From positions 62,001-126,000 of the forward strand of contig CAVUEF010000010.1 in NCBI GenBank assembly GCA_963740455.1: 64,000 bases of DNA. Direction: 5' to 3'. How positions within the stretch are numbered: position 1 is the stretch's first letter; every line of letters begins with the position of its first letter. Source of the DNA: Paucibacter sp963740455 (lineage in GTDB: Bacteria > Pseudomonadota > Gammaproteobacteria > Burkholderiales > Burkholderiaceae_C). Made by a program: the position numbers and the translations under genes. Shown here in pieces: positions 60,537 to 64,000 of the stretch. Under the pieces are notes generated by a model. The model was given only the letters and a program-made list of their open reading frames with translations, was not told the origin of the DNA and ran no database searches.

Positions 60537-61902
60537 GTTCAGCTGTGCGCGCTTGGACCTTCTTGTGAACTGGCTTGCCTCGCGCCTGACGCTGGTGCTG
60601 TTTGCCGTTGCGCTCGGCGGGGGGCTCGGCCTGTGGGTCAGGAGCCTGTTCAACCTGCCCTTCCTCAGTTCGATACTGGGTGCAGCCATTGGCGTCGGCG
60701 TACTGGAAGTTGTGGATTCGGTGCGCAGTCACCGATTGATCGAGTGGCTCAAGGGTTCGCAGCTCGAATCCGCGCCACGCGACGCGGGTTTGTGGGGAGA
60801 GCTTGGCTACCGCATCGAGCGCCTGGTGCGCAACCGTGACAAGGCACTGGCGCACGAGAGCCTGCAGTTGGGGCAATTCCTGTCGGCGATCGAGGCCTCT
60901 CCGAACGGGGTGCTGATGCTCGATGCGCAGGAGCACATCGTATGGTGCAACAAGGTGGCGGCGGATCACTTTGCGCTCAATCCGGTGCGCGATCGTCTGC
61001 AACGCATCACCAACCTGGTTCGTTTTCCGGCCTTTGTCGCGCATCTGCAGACGGGGCGTGACGACGAGACGCTGTTGCTGAGCGACCCGCGGGGTCCTGG
61101 CACGCTGGCGGTGATTCTGCGCAGCTACGGCGAAGGCATGCGTCTGGTGTTGTCTCAAGACGTGACCGAGCGCGAGCGTGCCGACGTCATGCGCCGCGAT
61201 TTCGTGGCCAACGTCTCGCACGAAATACGCACTCCGCTGACGGTATTGGCCGGTTTCATCGAAACCATGGACTCGCTGCCGCTGACCGACATCGAACGCA
61301 AGCATGTGCTGAAGTTGATGACCACCCAGGCCCAGCGCATGCAAAGCCTGGTGGGCGATCTGCTCACGCTGGCGCAGCTGGAAGGCAGCCCAAGACCGGC
61401 CGCCGACCGCTGGGTTTCGGTGGATGCGCTGCTCAAGCATGCCGCGGCGGAGGCGCAGGCCTTGTCGGCCGGGCGGCATGATCTGGTGATCAGGCAGGAC
61501 TGCCATGCACAACTGGCAGGTATCGAGACCGAACTGCTCAGCGCCGCGGCCAATTTGGTGAACAACGCGGTGCGCTACACCCCGCCGGGTGGCCACATCG
61601 AGGTCGACTGGGAGCAGCACACCGACGGCAGCGGTGAGCTCAGCGTCACCGACACCGGCCCGGGTATCGCGCGCGAACACCTGCCGCGCTTGACTGAGCG
61701 CTTCTACCGGGTCGATAGCAGTCGTTCGCGCGAAACCGGCGGCACAGGACTGGGTCTGTCCATCGTCAAGCATGTCGTGCAGCGCCATGGCGGCGAGCTC
61801 GACATACAGAGTACGCCGGGACAGGGTTCACGTTTTCGTTTGATCTTTCCGGCGGCGCGGGTGCGCGAGCAGCTCATCGAGTCCGAACTGCCCAGTCACT
61901 AA
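60514..61902 (+). CDS. phoR: Phosphate regulon sensor histidine kinase PhoR
   Basis: 462 residues. Two N-terminal hydrophobic helices (~20-66), PAS-like domain (~120-215), HisKA with His236 (FVANVSHEIRTPL), HATPase with NLVNNAVRYTPPGG and TDTGPGIA. Phosphorylates PhoB in low phosphate. Overlaps phoB by 23 bp if the ATG at 60514 is used; TTG 60553 or GTG 60565 are alternatives. Confidence 0.93.
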   Translation: MSAPLRHEFSCARLDLLVNWLASRLTLVLFAVALGGGLGLWVRSLFNLPFLSSILGAAIGVGVLEVVDSVRSHRLIEWLKGSQLESAPRDAGLWGELGYRIERLVRNRDKALAHESLQLGQFLSAIEASPNGVLMLDAQEHIVWCNKVAADHFALNPVRDRLQRITNLVRFPAFVAHLQTGRDDETLLLSDPRGPGTLAVILRSYGEGMRLVLSQDVTERERADVMRRDFVANVSHEIRTPLTVLAGFIETMDSLPLTDIERKHVLKLMTTQAQRMQSLVGDLLTLAQLEGSPRPAADRWVSVDALLKHAAAEAQALSAGRHDLVIRQDCHAQLAGIETELLSAAANLVNNAVRYTPPGGHIEVDWEQHTDGSGELSVTDTGPGIAREHLPRLTERFYRVDSSRSRETGGTGLGLSIVKHVVQRHGGELDIQSTPGQGSRFRLIFPAARVREQLIESELPSH

Positions 61903-61927
61903 CCTGGCAAAGTCTGATAAAGCCCAC

Positions 61928-63592
61928 TCAGGGGCGGCGATAGAGCAGGGTATCGGGGGCATCTCGGTCGCCGGGGTGGCGCAATCGGGCGATCAACTGC
62001 CAGCCCTCGACGCCGTAGCTGCCCTGTCCATGGGCCTGCTGCACCAGATAGTCGCAATGGCTGCTGGCCACGGGGGTGACCGCGTCCACCCGCCAGGTCC
62101 AGGCACTCTGCAATTCCATCGAGGCCAGGTAAGGCAGTGACAAACCGGGCGCGGCAATGCAGTTCAGACGCGCCGGCAATTGCGCCTGCAATGCTTGCAT
62201 CAACGGCCTGTCGCTGCGCACATAGTCGGCCAGCGGCAACCACAAGCTCATCAATAGCAGCCAGCACAAGGCCACGCCGGCTGCCGGCAAAACCAAGCTC
62301 TTCCACAACGCCGGCTGGTGTTTGGCCGTGCGCCAGCGCACCAGCCAGATCCACGCCAGCGTGCCGGCGCTGCCAAAGAACAGGGCAATGAATCCGAACT
62401 GCGGCTCAAAGCCCGCGTAGAGCCGTTGCACACCATGCCATGCCCATGCCGGCACGCCCAGGTGCATGCCGGTGTAATAGAGCCAGGCGATCAGCGCGCA
62501 GGCCGAGAAGAAGAACACCGAAAACCAGTCGATGGCCGCCGCCATGCTGCGTCGCAATGTGGGCAGCGCAAATGCGGCCAGCACCGCCAGCGGTGGCAAG
62601 GCCAGGAGCAGGGCCAGGTCCGAGCCCGCCATCAAGACGCTGGTCAGCAGCGGAACGACCACGCAGACGGCCGGCACCATGACATGGCGACGCCGCCAGT
62701 AGCTGCGCCAGCGCCACACAGTCCATAGCGCGAGCGGCCAGGCGGGCCAGGCGAACCAGGCGATCACCTTGAGCATGTGGGCCAGCAAATCGAGGCCCGA
62801 AACCGGCACCACGACACGCCACGCCCACGCGCCGACGCCCCAGGCAGCCAAGGCAGCCAACACCGCAGCGGCCAACAGCCAGATCACCAGGCGATGCACT
62901 TGCACGTAACTGGAGCCGTAGCAAATCAGCGCGCCCAGCAGACCCAGCGTCAGCGCGATGGCTGGCGCGCCACTGATGGCAAGCATGGGCAGGGCTAGCA
63001 GCACTGCCAGGCGTGCCTTGCCGGGCCGGAACGGCGCGGCTGCCAGCCCGTACAGCAGCAGGCTGGTGGCGAGCAACTGGGAAAGCTCAGGCGTGGTCTC
63101 GTGTCCCAGGCGTAGCAGGCCCAGGCTGGCGATCAAGGCCAACAAGGACCCATCGGCCAGCGCGCGCGCGTAATCCACCGCATGCGCCTCGCCGCCGAAG
63201 GCAAAGACGACCGGCTGCGCCGCGTCGGTGCGTGCCAAGTGAAAGCTGCTGTACCAGGTCAGCACCAATACGCCTGCCAGCGCCAGCGCGAACGGCAGGC
63301 GTGCCGCGAAAGCCGGGTCGGCAAAGGGCAAGGCCTTGATGAACAGCGCGCCGATCCAATACGGCAGCAATGCACCTTCGGCAGGAATGCCGGCGATCGT
63401 CGGGTGCCACCACGATGACAGACCATTGGCAATGCTGGACATGAAGCCGAAGGCAGTGATGTCAGCATTGCGCCAGGGCGCGCGGCCGACGAGACCCGGC
63501 AGCACATAGGCGGCACAAAAAAGAACCAAGGCCAGACGGGGCAGCCGTCTGGCGCTGCGTTCGGTGGCGATGGCTGGAGTGGGGTGATTCAC
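61928..63592 (-). CDS. PMT/ArnT-like integral membrane glycosyltransferase
   Basis: 554 residues, about twelve membrane helices. N-terminal PGLVGRAPWRNADITAFG is the motif-rich first loop of the PMT (GT39/GT83) family, with an acidic residue expected to be catalytic, and a periplasmic C-terminal domain starts near 450. Such enzymes use undecaprenyl-linked sugars to modify lipid A or proteins. Substrate unknown. Convergent with phoR, whose usual downstream partner ppk is absent here. Confidence 0.8.
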   Translation of the reverse strand: MNHPTPAIATERSARRLPRLALVLFCAAYVLPGLVGRAPWRNADITAFGFMSSIANGLSSWWHPTIAGIPAEGALLPYWIGALFIKALPFADPAFAARLPFALALAGVLVLTWYSSFHLARTDAAQPVVFAFGGEAHAVDYARALADGSLLALIASLGLLRLGHETTPELSQLLATSLLLYGLAAAPFRPGKARLAVLLALPMLAISGAPAIALTLGLLGALICYGSSYVQVHRLVIWLLAAAVLAALAAWGVGAWAWRVVVPVSGLDLLAHMLKVIAWFAWPAWPLALWTVWRWRSYWRRRHVMVPAVCVVVPLLTSVLMAGSDLALLLALPPLAVLAAFALPTLRRSMAAAIDWFSVFFFSACALIAWLYYTGMHLGVPAWAWHGVQRLYAGFEPQFGFIALFFGSAGTLAWIWLVRWRTAKHQPALWKSLVLPAAGVALCWLLLMSLWLPLADYVRSDRPLMQALQAQLPARLNCIAAPGLSLPYLASMELQSAWTWRVDAVTPVASSHCDYLVQQAHGQGSYGVEGWQLIARLRHPGDRDAPDTLLYRRP

Positions 63593-63665
63593 GCGAGTTG
63601 CTACTCAGTTATCGCTATGGTCGTGCCAGACCATCATGCCGCATCGCCGCTTGAAAACAAAAAAA

Positions 63666-63681
63666 GGCAGCCTGAGCTGCC
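63666..63681 (-). terminator. Terminator behind rpmE2
   Basis: GGCAGC/GCTGCC stem with 4-base loop, followed on the minus strand by a run of T (63665 downwards). Confidence 0.85.
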
Positions 63682-63703
63682 CTTCTTTTTTGCGAGGCCA
63701 GGC

Positions 63704-63964
63704 TTATTTGCTCTTGCCCAGATGCGCAAACTTGTTGCGGAACTTCTCGACGCGGCCGCCCAGAGAGTCGATGCTCTTTTGCGTGCCGGTGTAAAACGGA
63801 TGCGATTCGCTGGTGGTTTCGAGCTTGAACAGCGGCAGTTCACGGCCGTCCTCCATCTTCACGGTTTCCTTGGCTTGCGCGCAAGAACGTGTCACGAACT
63901 TGAAACCGTTGGACAAATCCACGAAACAGATTTCGCGGTAATTGGGGTGAATGCCTTCTTTCAT
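63704..63964 (-). CDS. rpmE2: 50S ribosomal protein L31 type B
   Basis: 86 residues. Start KEGIHPNYREICFVDLSNGF and C-terminal FYTGTQKSIDSLGGRVEKFR are the type-B pattern. The CXXC zinc motif of the type-A protein is missing, so it is the zinc-free form. Confidence 0.95.
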   Translation of the reverse strand: MKEGIHPNYREICFVDLSNGFKFVTRSCAQAKETVKMEDGRELPLFKLETTSESHPFYTGTQKSIDSLGGRVEKFRNKFAHLGKSK

Positions 63965-64000
63965 GGGGAAACCTCTCGAGTGCTTCGCGCTGACGTGCCG

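Overview
The window is GC-rich beta-proteobacterial DNA, most likely Burkholderiales and plausibly near Comamonadaceae. The evidence is the gene order surE-pcm-nlpD-rpoS, the run carA-carB-greA-DUF4149-yhbY-rlmE-ftsH-folP-glmM-pstSCAB-phoU-phoB-phoR, and a C5/G5 palindromic repeat between carA and carB of a type I associate with Comamonadaceae. The genus cannot be fixed from sequence alone.

About 1-31270 is the right part of a temperate podovirus prophage. Its left end, with the expected integrase and the intact tRNA-His, lies outside the window. Its right end is a tRNA-His 3' half (31226-31270) without a 5' half, which I read as attR. Gene control centres on a repressor (3098-3625, minus) and a Cro-like gene (3681-3923, plus). 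Five copies of a 15-bp dyad, ACTAG-N5-CTAGT, lie in two clusters: two sites over a leftward promoter (PL) at 2014-2043 and three sites over a rightward promoter (PR) at 3646-3674. Sites within a cluster are 25-26 bp apart. PL drives a leftward early operon (LPD29 protein, two small genes, PD-(D/E)XK nuclease). Behind the repressor and ending at a terminator is a cassette likely expressed in the lysogen: a two-helix membrane protein, an HNH nuclease with a signal peptide, and an unknown protein. PR leads to cro, a CII-like gene, a DnaB-N/RepA-like helicase followed by a dense GTGAC repeat cluster (candidate origin), an HNH protein, RusA and DNA-binding proteins.

8.9-31 kb is the virion and lysis module with T7-like tail architecture: portal, scaffold, capsid, tail tubular A and B, gp13-, gp14-, gp15- and gp16-like internal proteins, terminase, tail fibre, lysozyme and holin. 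No phage RNA polymerase gene is present in the window. One internal virion protein carries a zeta-toxin-like P-loop domain. Two genes have single-base frame breaks. A repeated element precedes the virion block, the capsid gene and the tail fibre gene.

31.3-36.1 kb is host DNA with signs of rearrangement (a GAF-domain gene fused to the tail of a patatin-like gene), then a NarL-type two-component system. 36.2-42.3 kb holds a quinone oxidoreductase, surE-pcm-nlpD-rpoS and rlmD. 42.3-43.7 kb holds a Bax-inhibitor-1 family protein and a GlcG/HbpS-like protein. 43.9-54.95 kb is the carAB/greA/rlmE/ftsH/folP/glmM block. 55-61.9 kb is the complete phosphate system pstSCAB-phoU-phoB-phoR with a Pho box before pstS. 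61.9-64 kb holds a PMT/ArnT-like glycosyltransferase and rpmE2.
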